Source: Marinifilum_A sediminis (lineage in GTDB: Bacteria; Bacteroidota; Bacteroidia; Bacteroidales; Marinifilaceae). From it: a stretch of 64,000 nucleotides of DNA. The notes beneath the pieces were generated by a model. That model did no database searches. It was given only the letters and a program-made list of their open reading frames with translations, and had not been told where the DNA came from. The stretch covers positions 62,001 to 126,000 of the forward strand of contig CANMCX010000005.1 in assembly GCA_947496465.1 (NCBI GenBank), given 5' to 3'. Positions 32,000-42,279 of this stretch are shown here, one piece after another. Position 1 is the stretch's first letter; each line of letters starts with the position of its first letter. The translations under genes and the position numbers were made by a program.

Positions 32000-33532
32000 T
32001 TATTTCTTAATATTCTCCATTGCGTAATCTAAACGGGCAAGAGTTTCTTCTTTTCCTAAAATTTCGATGATATCGAACATGTGAGGACCTTTACCAGCAC
32101 CTACCATAGCCAATCGGAATGGATTCATGATTTTACCGAAACCAATTTCCTTAGCAGTGATCCATCCTTTTACAATCTCTTCAGAGTTTGCAGATGAGAA
32201 ATCTTCAATACCTTCCAAAATACCTTTCAATTCTGTCATTAAAGCTGGAGTATCTTCTTTCCAACCTTTTTTCACAGTCTTTGCATCGTACTCTTTTGGT
32301 GCTTCGAAGAAGAAGTTCACTTGCTCCCACAATTCAGCGATAAAATCAACACGATCTTTCACCATTCCGCAAACACGGTTTACTTTGGCTGCATCGGCTT
32401 CAATTCCTTTTTCGTTCAACACCTCTGCTGCAAACAAGCCACCAATCTCTTCATCTGATTTATTTACCAAATACTGACGGTTGAACCACTTGGTTTTTTC
32501 AGGATCGAACTTCGCACCAGATTTATTCACACGCTCCAATGAGAATGCTTCGGATAATTCTTCCATTAAAAAGATCTCTTGTTCCGTTCCAGGGTTCCAT
32601 CCCAAGAAAGCCAACATGTTTACAAAAGCCTCAGGGAAATATCCGTCTTCACGATAACCCGATGAAATATCGTTAGTCTTAGGATCTGTCCACAACAATG
32701 GGAAAACAGGGAATCCTAATTTATCACCATCACGCTTGCTTAATTTTCCTTTACCAACTGGTTTCAAAATCAATGGCAAGTGAGCAAATTTAGGCATATC
32801 AGCTGCCCAACCCAATTGTCTATACAACAATACGTGCAATGGCATCGATGGCAACCACTCTTCCCCACGAATAACGTGTGAAATTTTCATTAGGTAATCA
32901 TCAACAACATTTGCAAGGTGATAAGTTGGCATTCCATCTGATTTGAACAACACTTTATCATCTAAAGTTGAAGTATTGAAAACCACATGACCACGAATTT
33001 CATCATCCATGTGCAATTCTTCACCAACAGGCATCTTAAAACGCACAACATAAGCTTCGCCAGCATCAATTTTGTTTTGAACTTCTTCAACAGATAAAGC
33101 CAAAGAGTTGTTCAAATTGTCGCGTGTTTCGTGATTGTATATAAATGTTTTCTTTTCTTCCTCGCATTGTTTACGGATAGCATCCAATTCCTCAGGAGTA
33201 TCAAAAGCATAGTAAGCATCACCCGAAGCAATTAACTTATCAGCATACTCACGGTACATTGGCTTACGTTCCGATTGGCGGTAAGGACCAAATTCTCCAC
33301 CAACTGTTGCTCCTTCATCAATGGTTATACCACACCATTTTAAAGATTCTGCAATGTAATCTTCAGCACCTGGAACATATCTGGTTTGATCCGTATCTTC
33401 AATACGAAGCAAAAATTCCCCATTGTGCTTTCTGGCAAATAAATAATTAAATAAGGCTGTTCTTACGCCACCCATGTGAAGTGGTCCTGTTGGACTGGGT
33501 GCAAATCGAACTCTGACTTTCTTTTCGCTCAT
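32000..33532 (-). CDS. gltX: Glutamyl-tRNA synthetase
   Basis: 510 residues, normal length. PSPTGPLHMGGVRTALFNYL gives the HIGH-like motif at the N-terminus, GKGKLSKRDGDK the KMSKS loop, and the C-terminal helical anticodon-binding domain ends with GKEETLARLDYAMENIKK. It charges tRNA-Glu and also feeds tetrapyrrole synthesis in organisms using the C5 path. A canonical promoter lies 25 bp upstream. Confidence 0.97.
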   Translation of the reverse strand: MSEKKVRVRFAPSPTGPLHMGGVRTALFNYLFARKHNGEFLLRIEDTDQTRYVPGAEDYIAESLKWCGITIDEGATVGGEFGPYRQSERKPMYREYADKLIASGDAYYAFDTPEELDAIRKQCEEEKKTFIYNHETRDNLNNSLALSVEEVQNKIDAGEAYVVRFKMPVGEELHMDDEIRGHVVFNTSTLDDKVLFKSDGMPTYHLANVVDDYLMKISHVIRGEEWLPSMPLHVLLYRQLGWAADMPKFAHLPLILKPVGKGKLSKRDGDKLGFPVFPLLWTDPKTNDISSGYREDGYFPEAFVNMLAFLGWNPGTEQEIFLMEELSEAFSLERVNKSGAKFDPEKTKWFNRQYLVNKSDEEIGGLFAAEVLNEKGIEADAAKVNRVCGMVKDRVDFIAELWEQVNFFFEAPKEYDAKTVKKGWKEDTPALMTELKGILEGIEDFSSANSEEIVKGWITAKEIGFGKIMNPFRLAMVGAGKGPHMFDIIEILGKEETLARLDYAMENIKK

Positions 33533-33556
33533 CTTTAATATCCGTTAATTTGGCTG

Positions 33557-33564
33557 CAAAGATA
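33557..33564 (-). promoter_or_regulatory. gltX promoter -7 box
   Basis: On the minus strand TATCTTTG, the strongest form of the Bacteroidota -7 box, 25 bp before the ATG. Confidence 0.75.
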
Positions 33565-33611
33565 AGAAAATGGAAAAAGAAACTAGACTTGATAATTCAA
33601 AAATGAATGGA

Positions 33612-33998
33612 TTATAAAAATTTAGCGATAATATTTTTCAAACCTCCAATATCAATAGGCTTGGTAACAAAATCATCGCAACCTGCAGCCATTATTTCTT
33701 CGTAAGCTTCACCATAATGATAAGCTGTTTGTGCTATAATAGGAATTTCCTGCTTCAATTTCTTAATGCTTCTGGTTGCATCATATCCATTCAGAACTGG
33801 CATCTGCATATCCATTAAAACAAGATCAATTTTAGGATTGGACTCAAATATCTGGATCGCCTCTTGCCCATCTTTGGCGCGGATTAAGGTTACATTAGTA
33901 TCGATGAGTATTTCTTCTAAAAAAATGTAATTAAAATCCTCATCTTCCGCCACCAATAAAACTTTCCCCTCCCAGTTATAATTTGATGAAAAATCCAT
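33612..33998 (-). CDS. Single-domain (CheY-like) response regulator
   Basis: 128 residues and only a receiver domain. Acidic pair in LLVAEDEDFN, phospho-acceptor Asp in DLVLMDMQMPVLNG, Thr in PIIAQTAYH and Lys in DDFVTKPIDI. No output domain and no kinase next door. Such receivers often sit in phosphorelays with hybrid kinases. The partner cannot be told from this window. Confidence 0.88.
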   Translation of the reverse strand: MDFSSNYNWEGKVLLVAEDEDFNYIFLEEILIDTNVTLIRAKDGQEAIQIFESNPKIDLVLMDMQMPVLNGYDATRSIKKLKQEIPIIAQTAYHYGEAYEEIMAAGCDDFVTKPIDIGGLKNIIAKFL

Positions 33999-34434
33999 AT
34001 AATCGTTGTTAATTTTTTCTTGTTTTAATGCTATATACTCAAAGTTAGAGTATTTTATGATAAGACAAAATAAAAACCTACTGGATTTACATCTTTTTTG
34101 ATGTAAAAAAAGAGCTTACAAAATGTAAACCCTTTAATAACAGAAATAAATTTTAAACAGTCATAATCGACAAGTCACCACTTATATGTTGTATAAATCA
34201 CTAAAGCTTACTACATCATACTGGTAATGTCGAAAGAATCACAAATCATTATTCTAAATTGCAATCCTGAACTTGATTGTAACAAAAATAGCATTTTTTA
34301 CTTACAAAAAAGTAGTTTTAAAACATACCTACTTTCAATCTATCATCATATGCAATCTGCTAATTTTAATTTGATAAAAAAAGGGAGCCCCAAAAGGCTC
34401 CCTTAATTAAGTTGTTTGTATTATTATCGATAGG
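33999..34434. other. Intergenic, 436 bp, holding the nrdJ terminator
   Basis: The region is AT-rich and lies upstream of the response regulator and downstream of nrdJ (both minus). A minus-strand terminator GGGAGCC-TTTTGG-GGCTCCC plus T-run is at 34376-34402. The rest, including the inferred response-regulator promoter, shows no clear box, RNA gene or small ORF. Confidence 0.6.
34376..34402 (-). terminator. nrdJ terminator
   Basis: Minus-strand stem GGGAGCC/GGCTCCC, 6-base loop, followed by seven T, 33 bp after the nrdJ stop codon. Confidence 0.9.
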
Positions 34435-36987
34435 TTATCCACATTTCGATGTACCACATGACTGACATATCAGACATCCTTCCTGATAGATGATATGATC
34501 AGAACCACATTCGGTACAATTCATTCCTTTTGCTTTCGTTCCATTGGGAATGTATTTTTTAAGAGCACGCTCAACACCGTTTCTCCAAGTATTAATATTT
34601 TCACTATCTAGCTGAAGTCCAGCTATCAAATTAACAACCTGCTCGATTGGCATACCGTGTCTCAATACTCCTGAAATCAGTTTCGCATAGTTCCAGAATT
34701 CCTTATCAAACTTATAAGATAATCCTTCGAAAGTAGTCTTAAAACCGCGCTTGTTACAAAATTGGAAGTCATAACGAGTATTTCCTTCCTCATCCTTACC
34801 TTTTAAAATGATTCCTTTATTAACCGATTTTGGTAGAAGGATTCCTTCTTCATCATCCTGAATACCGGTAAAAATTTCGTATGGTTGCCCTTTATACAAT
34901 CCGATAAAAGCAATCCATTTTTCTTTGTTATTTTGAAAACGAACTACATCAGCTTCCAGTTCTGCAGGACGTTTTTCAGGAATATTCTTATCCTCTTTTT
35001 CCTTGGTATCGTTAGAAATTAAAACTCCTGAACGAGAGCCATCACGGTATACAGTACAACCTTTACATCCACTTTTCCAAGCTTCTACATACAATTCACC
35101 GACCAATGATTCTGGAACATCATTTGGTAAATTTACGGTTACACTAATAGAATGATCTACCCATTTCTGAACTTTTCCTTGCATACGAACTTTTTGCAAC
35201 CAATCTACATCATTAGATGTGGCCTTATAGTAAGGAGATTGCTTTACCAATTCGTCAATTTCTTCATTTGTGAAATGCTGAGCTGCATTGATATTGTTTG
35301 CTTCCATCCAGGTTACAAATTTATGGTGGAATACCACAAATTCTTCCCAGCTATCACCGATCTCATCTACAAAATCAACACGTACATCTTTATCGTTAGG
35401 ATTTACTTTTCTTCTACGTTTGTAAACTGGCATGAAGACAGGTTCAATTCCTGAAGTTGTCTGAGTCATCAAACTTGTAGTTCCTGTAGGAGCAATGGTA
35501 AGACAAGCAATGTTACGACGACCATACTTGATCATGTCCTTATATAAAGTCTCATCAGCATCCTTCAAACGAAGGATAAATGGGTTTTTGCTCTCACGCT
35601 CTTTATCGTAAATGGTAAATGCACCTCGATCTTTAGCCAAATAAACCGATGAACGATACGCTTCAACAGCAATTGCCTTATGTACTTTTACCGAAAAATC
35701 AATCGCCTCATCTGTTCCATAACGCATTCCTAAAGCTGCCAACATATCACCTTCGGCGGTAATACCAACACCTGTTCTTCTTCCTTCGTTTGCCTTTTCA
35801 CGGATATTCTCCCAAAGTTTTCGCTCCACTCTCTTAATTTCGCCACCTTCAGGATCTGCATTAATTTTTTCTACTATCGCATCGATTTTCTCCAATTCCA
35901 AATCGATAATATCATCCATTATTCTTTGAGCCAAAGCAACGTGCTTATTGAATAGTTCGAAATTGAACTTAGCTTCTGGTGTAAATGGATTTTCAACGTA
36001 ACTGTATAAATTGATTGCCAATAATCGACAACTATCATATGGGCACAATGGAATTTCGCCACATGGATTTGTTGATACAGTTTTATATCCTAAGTCAGCA
36101 TAACAATCCGGTACTGATTCTCTTTCGATGGTATCCCAGAAAAGAATTCCTGGCTCAGCCGATTTCCATGCATTGTGAACAATCTTATTCCAAAGCTTAC
36201 CTGCGTTTATTTCCTGAGTGTAAGAAGGAGTTTTAGAATTAATTGGATATTGTTGCTTGTATTTCTTTCCATCAACAACAGCCTGCATAAATTCGTCATG
36301 AATTTTCACCGATACATTTGCTCCGGTAACTTTTCCCTGCTCCATTTTTGCATCAATAAACTCTTCCGAATCAGGGTGACGAACCGAAACGCTCAACATT
36401 AAAGCACCACGACGACCATCTTGAGCCACTTCTCTAGTTGAATTTGAATAACGCTCCATAAAAGGAACAATACCAGTAGAAGTTAAAGCAGAATTTTTAA
36501 CAGGTGAGCCTTTTGGTCGAATATGTGATAAATCGTGACCAACACCACCTCTACGTTTCATCAATTGTACCTGCTCCTGATCAATTTTCATGATTCCACC
36601 ATAAGAATCGGAATCACCATCATTACCAATCACAAAACAGTTGGATAAAGAAGCAATTTGGAATTTATTTCCAATACCTGACATAGGACTTCCCTGTGGT
36701 ACGATATATTTAAAATCTTTCAGTACTGCAAAGATTTCCTCTTCACTTAGTGGGTTTGGATAACGCTTTTCAATTCTTGCAATTTCACTTGCAATTCTTT
36801 TATGCATATCATCCGGAGTCTTTTCATAAATATTTCCAAAAGAATCTTTCAATGCATATTTATTCAACCAAACACGTGCTGCTAGCTCGTCTCCCTTGAA
36901 ATATTCAAATGATGCCTTGAATGCGTCTTCAGGATTGAAAGTTTCTCTCATTTCCTTTTCTTTTTGCTTCGTCTCCTTTACTTCCAT
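34435..36987 (-). CDS. nrdJ: Adenosylcobalamin-dependent (class II) ribonucleotide reductase
   Basis: 850 residues from ATG 36987. It has the class II layout: N-terminal region (EIFAVLKDFKYIVPQGSPMS), substrate-site loop with Cys in IASLSNCFVIGND, catalytic finger STNPCGEIPLCPYDSC, AIAPTGT-type loop in CLTIAPTGTTSLM, and C-terminal redox/zinc Cys (CTECGSDHII, CLICQSCGTSKCG). It reduces ribonucleotides to deoxyribonucleotides using vitamin B12, independent of oxygen. No nrdAB or nrdDG is present here. The leader has a hairpin and two DnaA-box-like sites; no cobalamin riboswitch was recognised. Confidence 0.95.
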   Translation of the reverse strand: MEVKETKQKEKEMRETFNPEDAFKASFEYFKGDELAARVWLNKYALKDSFGNIYEKTPDDMHKRIASEIARIEKRYPNPLSEEEIFAVLKDFKYIVPQGSPMSGIGNKFQIASLSNCFVIGNDGDSDSYGGIMKIDQEQVQLMKRRGGVGHDLSHIRPKGSPVKNSALTSTGIVPFMERYSNSTREVAQDGRRGALMLSVSVRHPDSEEFIDAKMEQGKVTGANVSVKIHDEFMQAVVDGKKYKQQYPINSKTPSYTQEINAGKLWNKIVHNAWKSAEPGILFWDTIERESVPDCYADLGYKTVSTNPCGEIPLCPYDSCRLLAINLYSYVENPFTPEAKFNFELFNKHVALAQRIMDDIIDLELEKIDAIVEKINADPEGGEIKRVERKLWENIREKANEGRRTGVGITAEGDMLAALGMRYGTDEAIDFSVKVHKAIAVEAYRSSVYLAKDRGAFTIYDKERESKNPFILRLKDADETLYKDMIKYGRRNIACLTIAPTGTTSLMTQTTSGIEPVFMPVYKRRRKVNPNDKDVRVDFVDEIGDSWEEFVVFHHKFVTWMEANNINAAQHFTNEEIDELVKQSPYYKATSNDVDWLQKVRMQGKVQKWVDHSISVTVNLPNDVPESLVGELYVEAWKSGCKGCTVYRDGSRSGVLISNDTKEKEDKNIPEKRPAELEADVVRFQNNKEKWIAFIGLYKGQPYEIFTGIQDDEEGILLPKSVNKGIILKGKDEEGNTRYDFQFCNKRGFKTTFEGLSYKFDKEFWNYAKLISGVLRHGMPIEQVVNLIAGLQLDSENINTWRNGVERALKKYIPNGTKAKGMNCTECGSDHIIYQEGCLICQSCGTSKCG

Positions 36988-37040
36988 CAAGATTCTAAAA
37001 TAAGTGGTTTTTACTAGGGGTTATGATTCTCTCTAAATCA

Positions 37041-37074
37041 ACAAAATGACCGGATTCACCCGGCCTGATTTTGT
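37041..37074. promoter_or_regulatory. Inverted repeat in the nrdJ leader
   Basis: ACAAAATGACCGG pairs with CCGGCCTGATTTTGT (one inserted base pair offset), 54 bp upstream of the nrdJ ATG. It could be an NrdR-like operator or an RNA hairpin. The pairing is near complete, but its role is unknown. Confidence 0.5.
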
Positions 37075-37136
37075 ACTACGCAAGTTAGGCAAAGCCCCAA
37101 GATTGTACAACAAGGAATTAAAATAAAATAGAAAAG

Positions 37137-37145
37137 TTATCCACA
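37137..37145. promoter_or_regulatory. DnaA box upstream of nrdJ
   Basis: TTATCCACA matches the strongest DnaA box (TTATNCACA). A related TTATCCAAA lies 65 bp away at 37202. DnaA control of ribonucleotide reductase genes is known in other bacteria for nrdAB. Here it is a suggestion from two sites only. Confidence 0.45.
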
Positions 37146-37356
37146 AATCATTGTTAATATATTGATCTGCCGGACCTTATGTTTTGAAAAAAATCAAAAA
37201 GTTATCCAAAAGGAAAATTTTAGAAGCTATTACAGATAATAAAATTGCATGAATTAAACAAATCCTTTCACCACCAAAAAAGTGCATTTGGTAAAAACGA
37301 GAAAGCAAAATCGTGACACCTACAGCAAATACTATAGTCTTGAGAAACTTGAAAAA

Positions 37357-38586
37357 TCAGACCTTAATTTCTGATAATATCTTCAAACTAGCACCTCTCA
37401 TTTTATCTACATAGTTTTTAGATTCTTGACCAGAATTTTCTCTTTTTTTGACGTTTTTGAAATAATCATCGAGTAAATCCTTTAATTCATCATATTTTTC
37501 ATAACTATTTGAGGCGCCAATTTCAATCAAGTCTTTTGCTTCTTGAAATTTGTGATAATTAGGACCAAATATTATAGGTAAACCAAAGGTTGCAGCCTCT
37601 AGTGTATTGTGAATTCCTCGTCCAAATCCACCTCCAATATATGCAACAGTACCATATCTATATAAGGAAGACAATACACCAATACAATCAATCACCAAAA
37701 CTTCGGCTTGATTAATTTCCTGCTTGCTAGCATCTGTATATCGAACCCAACTCTTATTTATTTTTGAAGTTATCGCATTAATATGCGATTCGTCAACTTC
37801 GTGAGCCGCAATAATATATTTGTAGTTGTTTTCCGACTCGTTAAGATATTGAATAATGTTATCCTCATCCTTTGGCCAGGTACTACCTGCAATTAAAACC
37901 GGTCTATCCTGACTGAAATCTTCTACCTTAGGTAAGGATTTTGAGCCAGTTGCAATTGAATATACTCTATCGAATCTGGTATCACCTGTTAAGGTCGTAT
38001 TTGACATTCCAATCCCTTTTAAAAGTTCTAGTGATTCCTGATTTTGAACAAATAGATGAGTGAAGGCTGACAACATTCTTCTGTGAAAACTTCCGTAAGA
38101 CTTAAAGAATAATTGATCTGAACGGAAAATTGTAGAGAAAATATAGGTAGGAACATTTCTCTTTTTAAGTTCCTTTAAATAATGATGCCAAAACTCGTAT
38201 TTGATAAAAAATGCCAATTTAGGGTTTACAATATCCATAAATCTTTTGGCATTTCCAGCAAAATCAGGTGGCAAATAAAAAATAAAATCTGCTTCCTCAT
38301 AGTTCTTTCGAACCTCATAACCCGAAGGTGAAAAGAAAGTTAATAGAATCTTACAATCTGGATATTTCTCCTTATAGCTTTCAATAACAGGTCGACCTTG
38401 TTCAAATTCTCCCAATGAGGCAGAGTGAAACCAAACAATATTCTCTTCATCTTTAACTGCCTTTTCAAGTTTGTTAAACAAATCTTTTCTACCATCAATC
38501 CATTGCTTGGCTTTTGGGTTAAAATTAGCCGCAATTCTAACTAAAAGAACATACATTCGAACCGATAGATTATATAAGAAAACCAT
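37357..38586 (-). CDS. waaA: Kdo transferase
   Basis: 409 residues. An N-terminal hydrophobic anchor (VFLYNLSVRMYVLLVRIAAN) is followed by the GT30 fold: NIVWFHSASLGEFEQGRPVI with the family's catalytic Glu, FIKYEFWHHYL, LIAGSTWPKDEDN and YIGGGFGRGIHNTLEAATFG. It adds 3-deoxy-D-manno-octulosonic acid to lipid A precursor at the inner membrane. Normal length. Divergent from the large OMP gene, with its own -7 box. Confidence 0.95.
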   Translation of the reverse strand: MVFLYNLSVRMYVLLVRIAANFNPKAKQWIDGRKDLFNKLEKAVKDEENIVWFHSASLGEFEQGRPVIESYKEKYPDCKILLTFFSPSGYEVRKNYEEADFIFYLPPDFAGNAKRFMDIVNPKLAFFIKYEFWHHYLKELKKRNVPTYIFSTIFRSDQLFFKSYGSFHRRMLSAFTHLFVQNQESLELLKGIGMSNTTLTGDTRFDRVYSIATGSKSLPKVEDFSQDRPVLIAGSTWPKDEDNIIQYLNESENNYKYIIAAHEVDESHINAITSKINKSWVRYTDASKQEINQAEVLVIDCIGVLSSLYRYGTVAYIGGGFGRGIHNTLEAATFGLPIIFGPNYHKFQEAKDLIEIGASNSYEKYDELKDLLDDYFKNVKKRENSGQESKNYVDKMRGASLKILSEIKV

Positions 38587-38638
38587 AATTGAAAAAAATT
38601 AATATTTAACGGAAGAGCTTCGCTATCTTTATTCCTTA

Positions 38639-38646
38639 CAAAACTA
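38639..38646 (-). promoter_or_regulatory. waaA promoter -7 box
   Basis: On the minus strand TAGTTTTG, exact TAnnTTTG, 53 bp before the waaA ATG. Confidence 0.55.
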
Positions 38647-38732
38647 ATAATTTTACAGCTTAGAATTCGTTTATAGAAGAGCGGATTTCAATCTAGCTTA
38701 GAATCTCTATAAACCAAAGAATAATATTTCTG

Positions 38733-41700
38733 TTGAAACATTGTATTTTCTTCATATTACTAATTCTATCCATTTCCAATTTATTTGGTCAATCTCAAAA
38801 CAACTTGAGAGAAAAACAAATTCTAATGAATAAGGATACCACTCAATTGGATTCTCTATTGATACTTCCTTCAACAGTAAAAGTTCTATACAATGGAGAA
38901 ATCATAAATTCCGACTGGTACAAAATAGATCTGACTAGTGGAAATTTTATCGCCAAAGCAAAACTGGTAGCCTTAAACGATTCAATACAGATCAAATATC
39001 GAATCTACTCTTACAATGTAAGCAAACCACGATATACTCGAGATTTATCACAAATGAATCTATCCAGCGATGCTCGACCAAGAACATTCACAATAAATAG
39101 CAGAACAAACCAGCGGGGTGTATTTTCCAGTAGTCAACTCGAAAAACAAGGCAATTACTCTAGAGGAATTTCATATGGCAACAATCAGGATGTGGTGATG
39201 AATTCAAATCTTAATTTGCAATTATCAGGGAAACTAAGCAATGATGTAAATATCCTTGCGGCTATTTCCGACAACAACATCCCTATTCAGCCAGATGGAA
39301 ACACTCAGACCATACAAGACTTCGACAGAATCTACATTAAACTTTATGATGATACGAAGGAATTAACTCTGGGAGATTACGAAATAGAATCTTCAAAGGG
39401 CAATTTCATGCAGTTCTACAAGAAAGTACAAGGTGGAAAATTTTCAGGTTTACTCTCCAAGGGAAAAACTGGCAATACATTTAAATCAACTATAAGTGCA
39501 TCTATTGCCAAAGGGAAATACAACCGAATGGAAATTGAAGGAAATGAAGGTATTCAAGGTCCATATCGATTAACAGGAGCAAACAATGAAACCTACATTG
39601 TTGTATTGGCAGGATCGGAAAAAGTGCATGTAGATGGTAAAAAACTAACACGTGGTGAAAAATTCGATTATACAATTAATTACAACACAGCAGAACTAAG
39701 TTTTACAACTAGTCAACCCATCACTCGCAACTCAAGAATTACCGTTGAATACGAATATTCAGAGGAAAATTATTCTCGCTATTTAATCTTTAATTCCAAT
39801 GAGTATTCTACAAAAAAAGGGAAATTCTGGTTGAATATTTATCATGAACAAGATGGAAAAAATCAACCTATTGATCAGACTTTGAGTGATGAAAACAAAC
39901 TACTTTTAAGTCAAATTGGTGATAATTTGGAATTGGCAAAAGTGCCCAATGAGGAAGTTGTAGAATATTCGAATGACTTTGTATTGTATCAAAAAATCAA
40001 AAAGTCGGTATCAGATATTGAATATGAAATTTACCAATATTCTACGAATGCCGACAATGCTATATATAGAGTAAATTTCTCATATACCGGCAATAATGGT
40101 GGAAACTACGTGCAGGCAAATAGTGTAGCCAATGGTAGAGTTTTCCAATGGGTTGATCCGATAAATGGAATTCCACAAGGAGATTATGCTCCTTTAACTC
40201 AATTGATAAGTCCACAAAAGCAACAGATGTTTACTTTTGGCGGACATCAAAGCATAGGGGAAAATTTGAATTCCAAGTTTGAATTTGCATTAAGCAATCG
40301 AGATCTAAACACATTCTCATCCATAGATGATGGAGACAATCAAGGCATTGCAACCGATATTTCAATCTCTAAAAAAACGACTCTAAGAGATACTACAAAA
40401 TTCCTTATTAGCGATTTCAATTTTCATTACATCAACAAAAATTTTGAACAGATTGAGAACTTTAGATCAATAGAATTTGAACGAGATTGGAATGTAGATG
40501 AATCACTAAGCAAACAAAATGAGAGCTACTATTCTGTAAATAATATATTCACCAATAATAAGTGGGGAAAGGTTGCTTACAATTTATCTCTATTAAAAAA
40601 GGGATCGGATTACACCGGATTAAAACATTCTCTTGATTTGAATTACGATTATAAAAAGTACACAATACTTTTCACTGGAAATTCCTTATCAACCGATCAG
40701 AAAAAAACTGAAAGTAAATTTTACAGACACAAATTAGATGCAAATTATAAGTTAGGATTTGCAAAAATTGGAGTGGAAACTGAAAATGAGAACAATCAAT
40801 TTAAAAATAAAGAAAACAAGAATTTACTTTCGAATAGTTTTGCCTTTCATTCCTATAAATTCTATATCAGTAATCAGGATTCTACCTCCAATCAGTTCCA
40901 AGCCTATTATCGAAAAAGAAAAGATTTTCTATCCGGAGATAATAAATTACGTGCTCAAAGTGAATCGGAAGATTTTGGTGGCGAAATATGGTTAAAGAAA
41001 AACAAGAATAATCAATTGAAAATTGAATCGGTCTACCGCAAACTTTCAATATTAGATGATTCCTATACTTCCGAAGAACCTGAAAATACATTTTTAGGAA
41101 AACTGAATCATCAGGCAAGAATAAAAAAAGGACTGCTACAAAGTTCTACTTATTATGAATTGGGTTCGGGTTTGGAGAGTGAAAAAGAATACTCGTATGT
41201 AGAAGTAAACGATGGACAAGGAGTGTATCGCTGGACGGATTACAACAACAACGATGTTAAAGAATTAAACGAGTTTGAAATTGCCAGCTTTAAAGATGAA
41301 GCCAATTACATTCGTGTTGCTACCAATACAAATAATTACGAAAAAGTATACACAAGTGAATTTCGCCAAACTTTTAACCTGCGCTTAAAAAGGCTTCGTT
41401 CAAAATCAAAATTCGTTTCATTTCTAGGCCGATTTAGCAATCGATTTGCCTATCGTATCTCGAAAAAAAGCTTAACGGACGATTTCAACATGTATGCAAA
41501 TCCATTTCAATCACAATCCTCTGATGAAAATTTAATCACCATTAATTCAAGCTTTCAGAACACATTATCGTACCGTAAACCAAAATCCAAAACCAATTGG
41601 GATATCTTGCATGTTAGTAGCAAAGGAAAACAGTTGTTAACACAAGGATTTGAAAGAAGAAAGTATGTGCAAAATGGGTTTCGATTCAACTGGAGAATTG

Positions 41701-42182
41701 GAAATTCAAATCAATTGAGCAATCGTACTGATCTTGGCAAAAAGAGCCTGCACAATGAAAATTTTGCTGATCAGGATTATCAACTTGATGAGATGAAAAA
41801 TGAATTGAAACTAAAATTTCAATTGACTTTAGCTTTTCAATTCGGTTTAAATTATACTTTTAATCAGAAAGAAAATAATCTAGCTAGTGAAAAATCATCT
41901 ACTCACAATGCTGGTGCCGATTGTCAATATTCAATTGTAAAAACAGGAAAATTACGCGCAAGTTTTAACTTCTTAAATGTTGATTTTAATGCCGATTCGA
42001 ACAGCTCGATAGCTTATGAAATGTTAGAAGGTTTTTTACCTGGAAACAACTCAACCTGGAGCTTAGGGTACAACCAACAGTTATCTAAAGTATTTCAAAT
42101 AAACATCTCTTACAATGGAAGACAAAGTGAAAGTGGCAAAGCTATTCATGTAGGAAGTATGGAGATAAGAGCCTACTTTTAA
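38733..42182 (+). CDS. Large outer-membrane beta-barrel-like protein, family unknown
   Basis: 1149 residues, TTG start. Signal peptide MKHCIFFILLILSISNLFG ends at the usual Gln. The first part contains beta-sandwich-like repeats (AGSEKVHVDGKKLTRGEKFD, YTINYNTAELSFTTSQPITR), which read like repeated surface modules. From about residue 520 on, strands alternate polar/hydrophobic as in a barrel, and the protein ends in Phe (GSMEIRAYF), the classic outer-membrane barrel signature. No TonB box, plug or known domain was recognised. Between waaA and a HAD phosphatase, neither of which explains it. It may be secreted or assembled by the BAM route. Confidence 0.7.
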   Translation: MKHCIFFILLILSISNLFGQSQNNLREKQILMNKDTTQLDSLLILPSTVKVLYNGEIINSDWYKIDLTSGNFIAKAKLVALNDSIQIKYRIYSYNVSKPRYTRDLSQMNLSSDARPRTFTINSRTNQRGVFSSSQLEKQGNYSRGISYGNNQDVVMNSNLNLQLSGKLSNDVNILAAISDNNIPIQPDGNTQTIQDFDRIYIKLYDDTKELTLGDYEIESSKGNFMQFYKKVQGGKFSGLLSKGKTGNTFKSTISASIAKGKYNRMEIEGNEGIQGPYRLTGANNETYIVVLAGSEKVHVDGKKLTRGEKFDYTINYNTAELSFTTSQPITRNSRITVEYEYSEENYSRYLIFNSNEYSTKKGKFWLNIYHEQDGKNQPIDQTLSDENKLLLSQIGDNLELAKVPNEEVVEYSNDFVLYQKIKKSVSDIEYEIYQYSTNADNAIYRVNFSYTGNNGGNYVQANSVANGRVFQWVDPINGIPQGDYAPLTQLISPQKQQMFTFGGHQSIGENLNSKFEFALSNRDLNTFSSIDDGDNQGIATDISISKKTTLRDTTKFLISDFNFHYINKNFEQIENFRSIEFERDWNVDESLSKQNESYYSVNNIFTNNKWGKVAYNLSLLKKGSDYTGLKHSLDLNYDYKKYTILFTGNSLSTDQKKTESKFYRHKLDANYKLGFAKIGVETENENNQFKNKENKNLLSNSFAFHSYKFYISNQDSTSNQFQAYYRKRKDFLSGDNKLRAQSESEDFGGEIWLKKNKNNQLKIESVYRKLSILDDSYTSEEPENTFLGKLNHQARIKKGLLQSSTYYELGSGLESEKEYSYVEVNDGQGVYRWTDYNNNDVKELNEFEIASFKDEANYIRVATNTNNYEKVYTSEFRQTFNLRLKRLRSKSKFVSFLGRFSNRFAYRISKKSLTDDFNMYANPFQSQSSDENLITINSSFQNTLSYRKPKSKTNWDILHVSSKGKQLLTQGFERRKYVQNGFRFNWRIGNSNQLSNRTDLGKKSLHNENFADQDYQLDEMKNELKLKFQLTLAFQFGLNYTFNQKENNLASEKSSTHNAGADCQYSIVKTGKLRASFNFLNVDFNADSNSSIAYEMLEGFLPGNNSTWSLGYNQQLSKVFQINISYNGRQSESGKAIHVGSMEIRAYF

Positions 42183-42279
42183 GAGCACACATTCGAACAT
42201 ACAACAATAAAATAGAAGCATTACTGAACATTTCTCAGCTTAAAAATGTAAATTTAGCAGTTAGCTTAAAATTGAATAT

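Larger units (their letters stand above)
36988..37356. other. nrdJ upstream region, 369 bp
   Basis: Between nrdJ and waaA (both minus). It holds an inverted repeat at 37041-37074, a perfect DnaA box TTATCCACA at 37137-37145 and a one-mismatch copy TTATCCAAA at 37202-37210. No gene or RNA family was recognised. Confidence 0.6.

Noticed and set aside
34434..34442. TTATCCACA at the end of nrdJ as a DnaA box
   Set aside because: It arises from the codons for the terminal Cys-Gly and stop (TGT GGA TAA). The same bases end the MerT-like gene, so it is coincidence.
37041..37145. Cobalamin riboswitch before nrdJ
   Set aside because: The B12-dependent enzyme made it plausible, but I find no GCCACTG-type B12 box or the expected multi-stem core, only a hairpin.
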